5,053 bases of DNA. It comes from an uncultured Subdoligranulum sp. Lineage in GTDB: Bacteria > Bacillota > Clostridia > Oscillospirales > Ruminococcaceae. The notes beneath the pieces were generated by a model. It had not been told where the DNA came from. It saw only the letters and a program-made list of their open reading frames with translations, and did no database searches. The stretch spans positions 1-5,053 of the forward strand of contig CAJFFY010000066.1 in NCBI GenBank assembly GCA_904374465.1. The letters are read 5' to 3'. This document shows, one piece after another, positions 1 through 3,966 of the stretch. Within the stretch, counting starts at the first letter, position 1, and each line of letters opens with the position of its first letter. The translations under genes and the position numbers were made by a program.

Positions 1-99
1 ATGATTTGAGATCTGATGTAATGAACGCAATTGACCAATCACGCAATCGCGAAGAGTTAATCAGAAATCTTGAATTATTAAATATTCAGATAGTTAAAC
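1..99. repeat. Terminal direct repeat, copy 1 (circularity overlap)
   Basis: These 99 bases are identical to 4955-5053. The reading frame of the relaxase gene passes through both copies without a break, so joining them gives one intact gene. This fits an assembly overlap on a circular 4954-bp molecule, not a biological terminal repeat. Confidence 0.93.
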
Positions 100-629
100 G
101 ACGCGAAGATGATGATCCATTCTACGCCAAGAATGGCAAATTAAAACAGTCTATTAATCTATACCGTGATGGCATTAAACGACGTTCTAAGACGCTTACA
201 GGGCTTAGTCTGGAGCAGATAGACAAACGGTTGAAGAAGAATGCCGAACGTGAAGTCACGGCTTCCAATGCGTTACGTGAGGAACAGACGAACAAGAGAA
301 GACAAAAACAGTTAAGAAATATTAGACAGGAACGATCACGAGCTAATGTTTCTAAACTTGAACCACCGAAGAAGCAGAAGCAAACAGTCAAGGAATTTGA
401 AAAACAGCTAGAAGAAAAATCTCTCAAAGTACAATTGGGATATTGGGAACGTAAACTTAATAAATTAATTGCTAAAGGTAAAAATGATAATGATAAATCT
501 TATCAAGAAGCATGGCAAAAAACGTTACAGTTACGTGAATTGGTAGCAGATGAGCAGTCACAACGTTCAGTTAATGCTACACAATATACTTCTAGTCAAT
601 ATGAACGAGACGATGGCCCATCGTTTTGA
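3..629 (+). CDS. mobA: MobA relaxase, C-terminal part (gene continues from 4366-5053 across the circle junction)
   Basis: This is the downstream part of the relaxase that starts at 4366. The first full codon here is residue 198 of the joined 405-aa protein, and the stop is TGA at 627-629. The segment lacks the catalytic motifs, which lie in the other part. It is highly charged and probably helical: about residues 198-300 include basic stretches such as KRLKKNAEREV and TNKRRQKQLR, followed by a Lys/Glu-rich stretch around KQLEEKSLKVQLGYWERKL that looks like a coiled coil. In MOBP relaxases the region after the nuclease domain commonly serves DNA binding, relaxosome contacts or coupling-protein contacts; assigning that here is inference. 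An internal TTG at 6 opens a shorter frame, but the continuous frame upstream in the second copy shows it is not the real start. Strong hairpins follow the stop. Confidence 0.93.
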   Translation, partial: DLRSDVMNAIDQSRNREELIRNLELLNIQIVKRREDDDPFYAKNGKLKQSINLYRDGIKRRSKTLTGLSLEQIDKRLKKNAEREVTASNALREEQTNKRRQKQLRNIRQERSRANVSKLEPPKKQKQTVKEFEKQLEEKSLKVQLGYWERKLNKLIAKGKNDNDKSYQEAWQKTLQLRELVADEQSQRSVNATQYTSSQYERDDGPSF

Positions 630-646
630 TTAGCAGGACTGGAGAG

Positions 647-674
647 CGAAAGCAAAAGCTTCTTTTGCTTTGCG
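647..674 (+). other. Strong hairpin just downstream of mobA
   Basis: AAAGCAAAAG (649-658) and CTTTTGCTTT (662-671) pair perfectly around a 3-nt CTT loop. Two more base pairs form at the foot if G672 is bulged. It lies 17 nt after the mobA stop. No T-run follows, so it is not a classical intrinsic terminator; it may slow or protect the mob transcript, or belong to the adjacent origin structure. Confidence 0.6.
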
Positions 675-687
675 AAACAGAGATATT

Positions 688-814
688 AAAAGGGGGCTGG
701 CTTCCGTTGTCAAATACATGCAATGTGCCCTAGCAATCGTTACGACTGTAAGAAGTTACGATTGGTTGGCCACAGTGTGAGCTTGTGAATATTTGATAAC
801 GGATGCCCCCTTTT
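688..814 (+). other. Large imperfect foldback: candidate replication origin structure (sso or dso), with terminator-like end
   Basis: The outer arms are AAAAGGGGGC (688-697) and GCCCCCTTTT (805-814). After an asymmetric internal loop, TCCGTTGTCAAATA (703-716) pairs with TATTTGATAACGGA (790-803) with one G-T wobble. Further in, TGTG/CACA (724-727/771-774) and CAATCGTTAC/GTTACGATTG (734-743/755-764, one mismatch) nearly complete a single long stem-loop. No credible ORF crosses it. Long foldbacks of this kind are typical of single-strand origins of rolling-circle plasmids. The apex also carries TACGAC (741-746), matching the last six bases of the pMV158 nick sequence as I remember it (TACTACGAC), so a double-strand origin is the alternative. 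The 3' arm runs into TTTTT (811-815) and could also end mob transcripts. Confidence 0.5.
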
Positions 815-839
815 TATGATCCAGTCATGCGATAGTCAC

Positions 840-849
840 ATCACGTGAT
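840..849. other. Perfect 10-bp palindrome ATCACGTGAT
   Basis: The sequence equals its own reverse complement, with no spacer. A short perfect palindrome like this suits a dimeric DNA-binding protein better than a hairpin. No binding partner can be named from the sequence. Confidence 0.3.
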
Positions 850-861
850 AAGCAGTGGGCG

Positions 862-876
862 GGAGGCAAGGCCTCC
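862..876 (+). other. Short GC-rich hairpin
   Basis: GGAGGC and GCCTCC form a perfect 6-bp stem around the loop AAG. It stands between the large foldback and the TAGCGA hairpin and is probably part of the same origin region. No T-run follows, so it is not a terminator. Confidence 0.45.
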
Positions 877-880
877 AGTT

Positions 881-916
881 AGAGAGAGTTACGAGCGCTA
901 GCGAGTTACTCTCTCT
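881..916 (+). other. AGAGAGAGT/ACTCTCTCT hairpin displaying TAGCGA: candidate single-strand origin element
   Basis: A perfect 9-bp stem (881-889/908-916) encloses an 18-nt loop that holds the palindrome CGCTAGCG (896-903) and TAGCGA (899-904). In ssoA-type single-strand origins of Gram-positive rolling-circle plasmids a conserved six-base box, TAGCG followed by T or A as I recall it, is displayed unpaired and helps terminate the RNA primer. The box here lies on the strand expected to be the leading strand (same sense as rep). Its palindromic setting could let it pair with itself, which weakens the match. Confidence 0.45.
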
Positions 917-927
917 TAATATTTGTA

Positions 928-955
928 TTGCGTTCTATGTAATTCGTGTTATAAT
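928..955 (+). promoter_or_regulatory. Promoter of the copG-like gene (and possibly rep)
   Basis: The -35 TTGCGT (928-933) and the consensus -10 TATAAT (950-955) are 16 nt apart, with TG one base before the -10 (947-948, extended -10). The start codon of the CopG-like gene is about 60 nt downstream. In the pMV158 family one such promoter drives both copG and rep; here it could do the same, since no clear terminator separates the two genes. Confidence 0.75.
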
Positions 956-989
956 GTATTCATAAATGTATTACAATATGAATTACATA
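936..989. promoter_or_regulatory. Candidate operator cluster for the CopG-like repressor
   Basis: TATGTAATTC (936-945) and its exact reverse complement GAATTACATA (980-989) flank the -10 box. Between them lie two direct ATGTATT copies (954-960 and 966-972), giving four related ATGTAWT half-sites. The cluster covers the -10 box and the probable transcript start, as expected for autorepression by a ribbon-helix-helix protein. The binding partner is inferred from proximity. Confidence 0.5.
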
Positions 990-1017
990 ATAAAATACAA
1001 AAATAGAGGTGTTGAAA

Positions 1018-1209
1018 ATGGGACAAACAATTAATAAATTAATTTCATCGTTGCGACCTGAAGAAGCAAAATCTGCGGTGATAAGTTATAGGGTCACTCC
1101 AAAAAACAAGGAGTTATTAAAGTCACTTGCTAAAGATAAAGGATTAACGGTTAACGGGCTATTAAATCAAGCACTCATCACGTATTTACAAAATGAGGTA
1201 AAAAAGTGA
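1018..1209 (+). CDS. CopG-like ribbon-helix-helix repressor (63 aa)
   Basis: A small DNA-binding protein, probably the transcriptional repressor that limits plasmid copy number. After an N-terminal extension of about 19 residues it shows the ribbon-helix-helix pattern: a beta strand around SAVISYRVT (19-27), a first helix at about 28-40, a Gly-Leu-Thr turn (42-44) and a second helix at about 45-59 ending in a basic tail. pMV158 CopG is shorter (45 aa) and lacks such an extension. The ATG at 1018 is preferred because AGAGGTG (1005-1011) sits at a proper distance; in-frame GTG 1009 and TTG 1012 overlap or abut that site. Its position directly upstream of rep, behind a promoter surrounded by repeats, matches the copG-rep order of pMV158. 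An antitoxin role is possible for the fold, but no toxin gene is adjacent. Confidence 0.78.
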   Translation: MGQTINKLISSLRPEEAKSAVISYRVTPKNKELLKSLAKDKGLTVNGLLNQALITYLQNEVKK

Positions 1210-1259
1210 AAGACTTTTTGGATTTTTAATGTTATAAAACTCATTTTAAATTTAAATAC

Positions 1260-1286
1260 TTGAAATTCACAAGTGTTATTTATATT
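1260..1286 (+). promoter_or_regulatory. Possible second promoter for rep
   Basis: TTGAAA (1260-1265) and TATATT (1281-1286) lie 15 nt apart, slightly short of ideal, in the AT-rich stretch after the copG-like gene. If active, it would give rep a leader of about 340 nt containing all the structures described below. Confidence 0.25.
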
Positions 1287-1292
1287 ACGCGT

Positions 1293-1324
1293 GCGCGCCG
1301 ATTGGGCTTGTACCTAAGGCGCGC
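1293..1324. other. Long GC-rich hairpin in the rep leader
   Basis: GCGCGCC (1293-1299) pairs perfectly with GGCGCGC (1318-1324). Inside, TTGGG (1302-1306) pairs with CCTAA (1313-1317, one G-T), leaving a 2-nt bulge and the 6-nt loop CTTGTA (1307-1312). It is a sharp GC island in AT-rich surroundings. It could be the target loop of an antisense RNA or a structured origin element; no T-run follows on either strand. Confidence 0.5.
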
Positions 1325-1328
1325 TACC

Positions 1329-1356
1329 TATGTAGCTCCGAAACGAAACGGGTCAA
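1329..1356 (-). promoter_or_regulatory. Weak candidate promoter for an antisense RNA
   Basis: On the minus strand TTGACC (complement of 1351-1356) and TACATA (complement of 1329-1334) lie 16 nt apart. Transcription would run leftward through the hairpin at 1293-1324. A copG plus antisense RNA pair controls rep in pMV158, so a counter-transcribed RNA is plausible here, but the -10 match is poor. Confidence 0.2.
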
Positions 1357-1370
1357 AATTCACAATCTTC

Positions 1371-1420
1371 GATGAGTTTTATAGATGAGTTTTATAGAAC
1401 TGTTTTTTTTATAAAACTCA
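1371..1420 (+). promoter_or_regulatory. Tandem 13-bp repeat with competing hairpins: attenuator-like element in the rep leader
   Basis: GATGAGTTTTATA occurs twice in tandem (1371-1383, 1384-1396). The second copy pairs over 11 bp (1386-1396) with TATAAAACTCA at 1410-1420. Another complementary copy, TATAAAACTCAT, lies upstream at 1233-1244 and can pair with either repeat. Within the second repeat AGTTTTATAGAACT (1388-1401) can form a small hairpin followed by G and eight T (1403-1410), resembling a weak intrinsic terminator. The two folds are mutually exclusive, which is the logic of transcriptional attenuation. Confidence 0.35.
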
Positions 1421-1428
1421 CGCAACGC

Positions 1429-1468
1429 GAAGTGAAAAGCGAGGCTCGGTTTCCGAGCTTTTCGCTTC
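1429..1468 (+). other. Bulged hairpin upstream of the iteron block
   Basis: GAAGTGAAAA (1429-1438) pairs with TTTTCGCTTC (1459-1468, one G-T), and GCTCGG (1444-1449) pairs with CCGAGC (1453-1458) around a TTT loop, leaving a 5-nt bulge GCGAG on the left. Its right foot CGCTTC (1463-1468) can instead pair perfectly with GAAGCG (1477-1482), exposing the loop TTACCAAC (1469-1476). Confidence 0.55.
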
Positions 1469-1471
1469 TTA

Positions 1472-1612
1472 CCAACGAAGCGGTTCGGAGCTTGCGACGA
1501 ATCCGCTGAGGCGGAGTGCGGAGCTTGCGGAGCACGGAGTTGCCAACGAGGTGGTTCGGAGCTTGCGACGAATCCACTGAGGCGGAGTGCGGAGCTTGCG
1601 GAGCACGGAGTT
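1472..1612 (+). repeat. Tandem 71-bp repeat (two units) with iteron-like words, in front of rep
   Basis: Units at 1472-1541 and 1543-1612 match at 67 of 70 positions. The 11-mer CGGAGCTTGCG occurs four times (1486, 1519, 1557, 1590), and GCGGAG occurs three times per unit plus a degenerate ACGGAG, spaced 7, 9 and 7 nt. Each unit folds into a 9-bp stem with one bulged T (unit 1: 1479-1487/1498-1507), and all three differences between the units keep that stem paired. The block is markedly GC-rich against an AT-rich plasmid. Iterons next to the initiator gene suggest Rep binding at a double-strand origin, or a structured leader controlling rep. It ends about 20 nt before the rep start. Confidence 0.8.
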
Positions 1613-1632
1613 TACGAAAGGGGGTTCAATTG

Positions 1633-3234
1633 ATGGCGATTAAAAGAATTCAAGCAAAATCTTATTTTTTTGCTCAATATGTTGAGAAAAAATTTTGGAA
1701 AAAGGCAAGTACAATGAGTGATGAAGATTTCAAATTATTTTTTAGTGATTTGGAGAAATTCGGTCAACTTGCCGAAAAACGGTTCGCGAAGAATGGACAC
1801 GCATTAAAGAAAATTGCGGTAATTAATCATGATCGCGATACACACAGTGACGGTAGTGCTAAGCCTCAACACTTACATATTTTTCTTGAATTTGAGAAGA
1901 AAGTTGATCTAAATGTTGTTTCTAAAATTTTAGGCTTAGAAAATAATTTTGTAATTCCGACAAAAAGAGGCCGTTACGGAATTGAAAATTCGTTAGCTTA
2001 TTTAATTCACGCTAAGCAACCTGAAAAACATCAATATGACGTTACGGAAGTTTGGTGTAATGGTTCGAAAAAATGTGGTACGTTTCCTGAAACGTATGAC
2101 GATGGATGGTATCAAAAATATGCAAGAGAACATGCTGAGGATTGGGCTAGATATTCTGTAGCCCATGCGAAAGAGAAACGTCAATTGAATATCGATTTGG
2201 TAATTGACCAGATACTTAATTTTAAAATTCCTAGTATTGACCAAATGCTATTAGATAATGATCTCTATGCTTTATATGCTGATAACAGAAAAAGAATTGA
2301 TGATGCGTTCAAAGTGGCAAATAGTAAACGTGCTCTTCTATTTGCTCAAGAGCTGGATTCTGGCAATGTACAGAAACAAACTGTTTTTATTACCGGTAAA
2401 GCACAACTTGGAAAAACAACATTTCTCAATAAAGTTATCAAAAACTTAATAGCATTACACCCGAAGTGGCGTATTTATAAGGCTGCGGGAAATAATCCTT
2501 GGGATGGATATTCTGGGCAACAGATAGTAATCATGGACGACTTCCGTGTTGAAAAAATGCAACCAGAGGGTTGGACACACACTTTGGATCCGTACTATAA
2601 CATGGGTGAGTTAGATGCTCGTTATGGTAACAATCCACCGGCGTATCGTTTGCTCTTTATTACTAATTATCTGGACCCTGTAAAGTTTTTTGCGTACATG
2701 CCACACCATGAAGATATTGACCAATTCTTGGGACGGCTAGCATTTGCAATAAAGGTTGTAACAAAGGATGATATTCATTTTGGCGTTAGCAATGTTGACA
2801 TTGTAAATGGAAAACCAGAAATATTAAATAAATTGAATTCTGTTAAGATGCTTGAGAAAATGAATCCAAGCGAGAAAACGGGTCCTTTAATTGAAGTCCA
2901 GAAGTATATTCGAACTTCAAACGATAAAGTGATTGAGTATGATGTAGGTAAAGGCAAGATCACAAAAAACGGTAAAGAAAAGAATAAGTATGTTTACAAA
3001 CAAGATGCAACATTTTATCCATTACCGTTGTCTCTGACGACTAATGCTGAAGCTGTAAATATAGTTAGTGATTTACTTGAAGGTCGGACTAACGAACGAC
3101 GAGTTCTTTCAGATACAATTCAGAAAATGAACTTGCTAACAACAGGTCAAGAAGCAATGAATTTATTACCAATGCCGGTTGAAGATAAAGAAGAAAATGA
3201 TGATGACGAATTACCATTTGATTTAGAAGAATAA
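1633..3234 (+). CDS. rep: Replication initiator: HUH endonuclease fused to superfamily 3 helicase (CRESS-like Rep, 533 aa)
   Basis: This protein should nick the plasmid origin and unwind it for rolling-circle replication. The N-terminal HUH domain has INHDRD (64-69), the metal-binding QHLHIFLEF (H80 and H82) and SLAYLIHAKQPEKHQY, with Y123 the likely nicking tyrosine. This set resembles pMV158 RepB (HDKDK, HYH, YLYLTH). A helicase domain follows: Walker A GKAQLGKTT (255-263), the WDGYSGQQIVIMDDF block with Walker B D302-D303, and motif C LLFITN ending in N345. The WDGY and DDF pattern is what circovirus-type Reps carry; classical pMV158 RepB (about 210 aa) has no helicase. The last residues are acidic, with DDDELPF at 523-529. 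The ATG at 1633 is chosen because GAAAGGGGG (1616-1624) precedes it at 8 nt. The frame stays open upstream to 1516, but that part is the tandem repeat and gives an unlikely Cys/Arg-rich peptide. A terminator follows the stop. Confidence 0.93.
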   Translation: MAIKRIQAKSYFFAQYVEKKFWKKASTMSDEDFKLFFSDLEKFGQLAEKRFAKNGHALKKIAVINHDRDTHSDGSAKPQHLHIFLEFEKKVDLNVVSKILGLENNFVIPTKRGRYGIENSLAYLIHAKQPEKHQYDVTEVWCNGSKKCGTFPETYDDGWYQKYAREHAEDWARYSVAHAKEKRQLNIDLVIDQILNFKIPSIDQMLLDNDLYALYADNRKRIDDAFKVANSKRALLFAQELDSGNVQKQTVFITGKAQLGKTTFLNKVIKNLIALHPKWRIYKAAGNNPWDGYSGQQIVIMDDFRVEKMQPEGWTHTLDPYYNMGELDARYGNNPPAYRLLFITNYLDPVKFFAYMPHHEDIDQFLGRLAFAIKVVTKDDIHFGVSNVDIVNGKPEILNKLNSVKMLEKMNPSEKTGPLIEVQKYIRTSNDKVIEYDVGKGKITKNGKEKNKYVYKQDATFYPLPLSLTTNAEAVNIVSDLLEGRTNERRVLSDTIQKMNLLTTGQEAMNLLPMPVEDKEENDDDELPFDLEE

Positions 3235-3244
3235 ATAACAGTTT

Positions 3245-3272
3245 ACTCATGCAATTTAGCATGAGTTTTTTT
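3245..3272 (+). terminator. Intrinsic terminator of rep
   Basis: ACTCATGC (3245-3252) and GCATGAGT (3259-3266) form a perfect 8-bp stem with the loop AATTTA and a run of seven T (3266-3272), 10 nt after the rep stop. Confidence 0.92.
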
Positions 3273-3351
3273 ATTGTTTTTAGGCTCGTTTGCTTCCTAA
3301 ATTTGATGCAATTTTCAGTACAATAATGGCAATCAGTTAGGAGGTAATCGT

Positions 3352-3675
3352 ATGAACGATGATGTTATTAAATATTCAAAGTCTGAAATGGCTCGGATGC
3401 TCGGGCTGTCGAAGGACACGGTGGCTGGATTTATTAGTCGGCATGATGGTATAACTCCAGTCAAACGAGTGGCCGGAACAGACTATTACAGTGAACAGGT
3501 TTACAAGGCGATCAAGAAACATTATGAGACGAAGAACCAAGTGACATTAGATGATGTAATGAAAGAGCTTGATAAGTTAAAAAACGGTTTAATTATGCTT
3601 GATGAGCATGACAAATTTCTAAATGGAAGAATGAACAAAATCATTGAAATTTTGGATAAGAAAAAAAGCGAATGA
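3352..3675 (+). CDS. Small helix-turn-helix, coiled-coil protein of unknown function (107 aa)
   Basis: The N-terminal part reads as a MerR/excisionase-like winged helix-turn-helix: KYSKSEMARMLGLSKDTVAGFI (7-28), then a likely wing around KRVAGTDYYS (38-47) and a helix to about residue 58. The C-terminal part has a near-perfect heptad pattern at V69, L73, L76, L80, L83, D87, L90, M94, I97 and L101, so a coiled-coil oligomer is likely; D87 is the single polar break. The tail is Lys-rich. The start is set by TAGGAGGT (3338-3345), an excellent ribosome site 6 nt from the ATG. Lying between rep and the transfer region with the terminator upstream, it is its own transcription unit; TACAAT at 3319-3324 could be its -10, but I see no good -35. 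HTH plus coiled-coil proteins near rep occur on other Gram-positive plasmids with suggested roles in replication, partition or regulation. The family is not recognised with certainty. Confidence 0.8.
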   Translation: MNDDVIKYSKSEMARMLGLSKDTVAGFISRHDGITPVKRVAGTDYYSEQVYKAIKKHYETKNQVTLDDVMKELDKLKNGLIMLDEHDKFLNGRMNKIIEILDKKKSE

Positions 3676-3715
3676 TTGGTTCGTGGTGGTGTGTTGCATT
3701 TATGTGTCGGGGGTC

Positions 3716-3731
3716 AAGGGGGTATCCCCTT
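3716..3731. other. GC-rich inverted repeat AAGGGG-GTAT-CCCCTT
   Basis: A perfect 6-bp inverted repeat with a 4-nt spacer lies 40 nt after the HTH gene and 2 nt before the three-way-junction fold. No T-run adequate for a terminator follows. It is probably part of the transfer-origin region. Confidence 0.4.
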
Positions 3732-3732
3732 T

Positions 3733-3819
3733 GCAAGGTAGGCAAGAATGATAGCAACCCAATTATCAATTAATGGGGGTGCGGCGGTTTGAAAACCGCA
3801 TCATTTTTGCCCTGCTTGC
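3733..3819. other. Predicted three-way-junction fold upstream of the mob operon
   Basis: Outer stem: GCAAG/CTTGC (3733-3737/3815-3819), a 3x3 internal loop, then GGCAAGAATGAT (3741-3752) with ATCATTTTTGCC (3800-3811, one G-T). Enclosed are two hairpins: CCC(A)ATTA-TCAAT-TAATGGG (3758-3777) and GCGGTT-TGAA-AACCGC (3784-3799), the second directly abutting the outer stem. No ORF of note crosses it. It may be a folded single-stranded oriT or sso element, or a structured RNA. Its place between the HTH gene and mobC favours a role in transfer. Confidence 0.45.
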
Positions 3820-3830
3820 CGTAAATATGT

Positions 3831-3930
3831 TAGACACGTTGGCAACTCAATATTAATTAATGACAGTGAGTTACAACACGTTGCGATAATCTGGTTGGCG
3901 GTTATTATGGCAACTATGTTGCAACACGTT
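3831..3930. other. oriT: Probable oriT core and MobC-binding region
   Basis: Just upstream of mobC, as oriT is in pC221-type plasmids, lie repeated elements: RACACGTT three times (3833, 3875, 3923), AACTCA/TGAGTT (3844-3849/3867-3872), the inverted repeat GTTGCGATAAT/ATTATGGCAAC (3880-3890/3904-3914, one mismatch) and the palindrome GTTGCAAC (3918-3925). The words GTTGC and GCAAC recur throughout. The exact nick position cannot be named from the sequence. Confidence 0.55.
3881..3908 (+). promoter_or_regulatory. Promoter of the mobC-mobA operon inside the oriT repeats
   Basis: TTGCGA (3881-3886) and TATTAT (3903-3908) lie 16 nt apart, about 60 nt before mobC. The -35 lies in the left arm and the -10 in the right arm of the 11-bp inverted repeat at 3880-3914, so a protein bound there (MobC or the relaxosome) would block transcription. 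The regulation is inferred. Confidence 0.5.
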
Positions 3931-3966
3931 TAATTAAAAATGATGCACTATAAAAGAGGCGGAAAT

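Noticed and set aside
1..99. Terminal repeat as a biological direct repeat (LTR or transposition target)
   Set aside because: It sits at the exact window ends inside one gene whose frame it restores, as expected of an assembly overlap.
122..427. Minus-strand ORF opposite mobA, and similar ones at 1392-1577, 2002-2244, 2775-2963 and 4713-5000
   Set aside because: They lie antisense to well-supported genes or repeats, lack ribosome sites and encode low-complexity peptides.
881..920. AG/CT hairpin as an intrinsic terminator
   Set aside because: It is followed by TTAATATTT and a promoter, not by a T-run, and has an 18-nt structured loop.
1009..1017. GTG 1009 or TTG 1012 as start of the CopG-like gene
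   Set aside because: They overlap or abut the AGAGGTG ribosome site that properly serves ATG 1018.
1018..1209. RHH protein as antitoxin of a toxin-antitoxin pair
   Set aside because: No small toxin ORF is adjacent; position and promoter fit a copy-number repressor better.
1472..1612. CRISPR-like array
   Set aside because: Only two contiguous units with no variable spacers; the internal words behave as iterons.
1516..1632. Upstream extension of rep to an ATG at 1516
   Set aside because: It runs through the 71-bp tandem repeat, has no ribosome site and yields a Cys/Arg-rich peptide unlike Rep N-termini; ATG 1633 has a good site.
2258..2449. Plus-strand ORF inside rep in another frame
   Set aside because: It lies wholly within conserved Rep coding sequence and has no ribosome site or recognisable product.
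3940..3966. ATGs at 3940 and 3943 as mobC start
   Set aside because: No ribosome site precedes them, and the putative site for ATG 3967 lies inside this stretch.
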